23,215 bases of DNA from Proteobacteria bacterium UBA6920. GTDB taxonomy: Bacteria > Pseudomonadota > Gammaproteobacteria > SG8-11. Positions within the stretch are counted from its first letter, which is position 1; each line of letters opens with the position of its first letter. The notes beneath the pieces are model-generated. The model was not told the origin of the DNA, made no database searches, and was given only the letters and a program-made list of their open reading frames with translations. Below, in pieces: positions 22,628 to 23,215 of the stretch. A program made the position numbers and the translations under genes. The stretch covers positions 244 through 23,458 of the forward strand of contig DKAS01000038.1 in NCBI GenBank assembly GCA_002448875.1. The letters run 5' to 3'.

Positions 22628-22976
22628 TAATTCGTCCGCGCTTGTCTTTCTTTCGAGGCAAGGATTCCACAAAGCGATGGCACCTTTCGGCCCAGTCAAA
22701 AAGATCCGAGTCGCTTTCGAAACCCGGAGGATCCACGAACACATATCCGTTCATGGGTTTTCCGGTGAAATCCATGAGCCTGACATTCGGGCGTTGGAGT
22801 GCAGTTTCGTAATACTCCGGACCGACCCTGGCCATCAAGGTATCACCAGTAATTCCGATGAACATATACCCGCGGGAAAGAAAGGCAAGGCCACCAAACA
22901 TCTTCTTTTCAGTGATCTCATGCTTCGCATGAAGCGATTCCCTGATTCTTTGGGCAAGACCTTCGTCGTAAGGCAT
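22617..22976 (-). CDS. TfoX N-terminal-domain protein
   Basis: Protein of 119 residues consisting of a TfoX_N domain: M-F-G-G-L-A-F-L (about 26-33), G-Y-M-F-I-G-I, L-M-A-R-V-G-P and M-D-F-T-G-K-P-M-N-G-Y-V-F-V-D-P. TfoX/Sxy of enteric and Pasteurella-type bacteria, which controls competence, carries an extra C-terminal domain that is missing here. Short stand-alone N-domain proteins like this are common and their role is not known; competence should not be assumed. AGGAG sits six bases before the ATG at 22976. It is upstream of and overlapping the amidohydrolase gene. Confidence 0.9.
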   Translation of the reverse strand: MPYDEGLAQRIRESLHAKHEITEKKMFGGLAFLSRGYMFIGITGDTLMARVGPEYYETALQRPNVRLMDFTGKPMNGYVFVDPPGFESDSDLFDWAERCHRFVESLPRKKDKRGRINAP

Positions 22977-23066
22977 AGTGTACTCCTGATTTAGCAGGCC
23001 ACAGGCGCCCAACGGGTAGCGTCAACATTTTTTCGCACTTTCATTTAGCGGTGGTCCGATCTCCGA

Positions 23067-23213
23067 TCAAGCTGACAGCTTTTCAATGTTTTGAGTTTGT
23101 AACAACTCCATCGATAAGTACCGTTTAGTACCCCATTTCGTCCCCGCGATGTGCCTGAGACGAGCGGCAACCAGCATCAGAGCCGAGTTGTCATCGGGGA
23201 ACGCGCCTACGAC
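23067..23213 (-). mobile_element. IS256-family transposase, C-terminal end
   Basis: The minus-strand frame entering at the right edge encodes 48 residues: V-V-G-A-F-P-D-D-N-S-A-L-M-L-V-A-A-R-L-R-H-I-A-G, then G-T-K-R-Y-L-S-M-E-L-L, ending at TGA 23067. The R/V-V-G-x-F-P-D-x-x-S-A-L-x-L and R-L-R-H-x-A pattern is the C-terminus of IS256/Mutator-type DDE transposases. The rest of the element is outside the window. The GGGTAGCGTCAACATTTTTT near 23014-23033 may be its terminal inverted repeat, since it lies in the usual place after the stop, but the other end is not visible. Whether the copy is complete cannot be judged. Confidence 0.8.
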
Positions 23214-23215
23214 CC

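Noticed and set aside
22977..23020. Integron attC site upstream of the TfoX gene
   Set aside because: Only one GTTRRRY core is visible; no matching RYYYAAC partner or folded attC arms and no similar sites at the other gene junctions.

Overview
The window looks like a chromosomal segment of a moderately GC-rich gammaproteobacterium. This is inferred from the end of a nuo operon (nuoM-nuoN), SRAP/YedK, MoaB, a short DUF1631 protein, MsrA and several Sel1/SPOR-type envelope proteins. Genus cannot be fixed from sequence alone. No rRNA, tRNA or CRISPR array was seen.

Layout. Positions 1-1759 hold the last two subunits of respiratory complex I. A perfect hairpin separates them from a convergent Sel1-SPOR lipoprotein (1800-2789). 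Positions 2790-4659 are mostly non-coding except for the SRAP gene (3343-4011). This part holds four terminator-like hairpins, three of which have their T-tract on the minus strand with no protein gene upstream, so I propose small RNAs there. Positions 4660-9610 carry a small c-type cytochrome, a Sel1 protein, an outer-membrane-barrel protein, MoaB, a small Tat-like exported protein with its own promoter and terminator, an MFS permease and an EexN-like lipoprotein. Positions 9890-13477 hold the DUF1631 protein, a 48-residue membrane peptide, a cereblon-like CULT-domain protein, a barrel lipoprotein and a zinc-ribbon membrane protein. Positions 13669-15672 form a short plus-strand run: DUF488, MsrA and a short-chain dehydrogenase.

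From 15692 to the right edge every recognised gene is on the minus strand: GST, SAM methyltransferase, membrane protein, SIMPL protein, DUF1272, a hypothetical, two GNATs, a P-loop kinase-like protein, an amidohydrolase, a TfoX N-terminal domain protein and the C-terminus of an IS256-type transposase. This is an accessory, partly decaying region. DUF1272 has a stop at codon 3, and one GNAT loses its C-terminal part where the next gene begins.

Most notable: (1) a compact bacterial CULT protein retaining the zinc cysteines and the W-6-W-14-W spacing of the cereblon ligand cage; (2) minus-strand small-RNA candidates around the SRAP gene; (3) the DUF1272 nonsense allele, intact apart from codon 3; (4) the GNAT/hypothetical junction.
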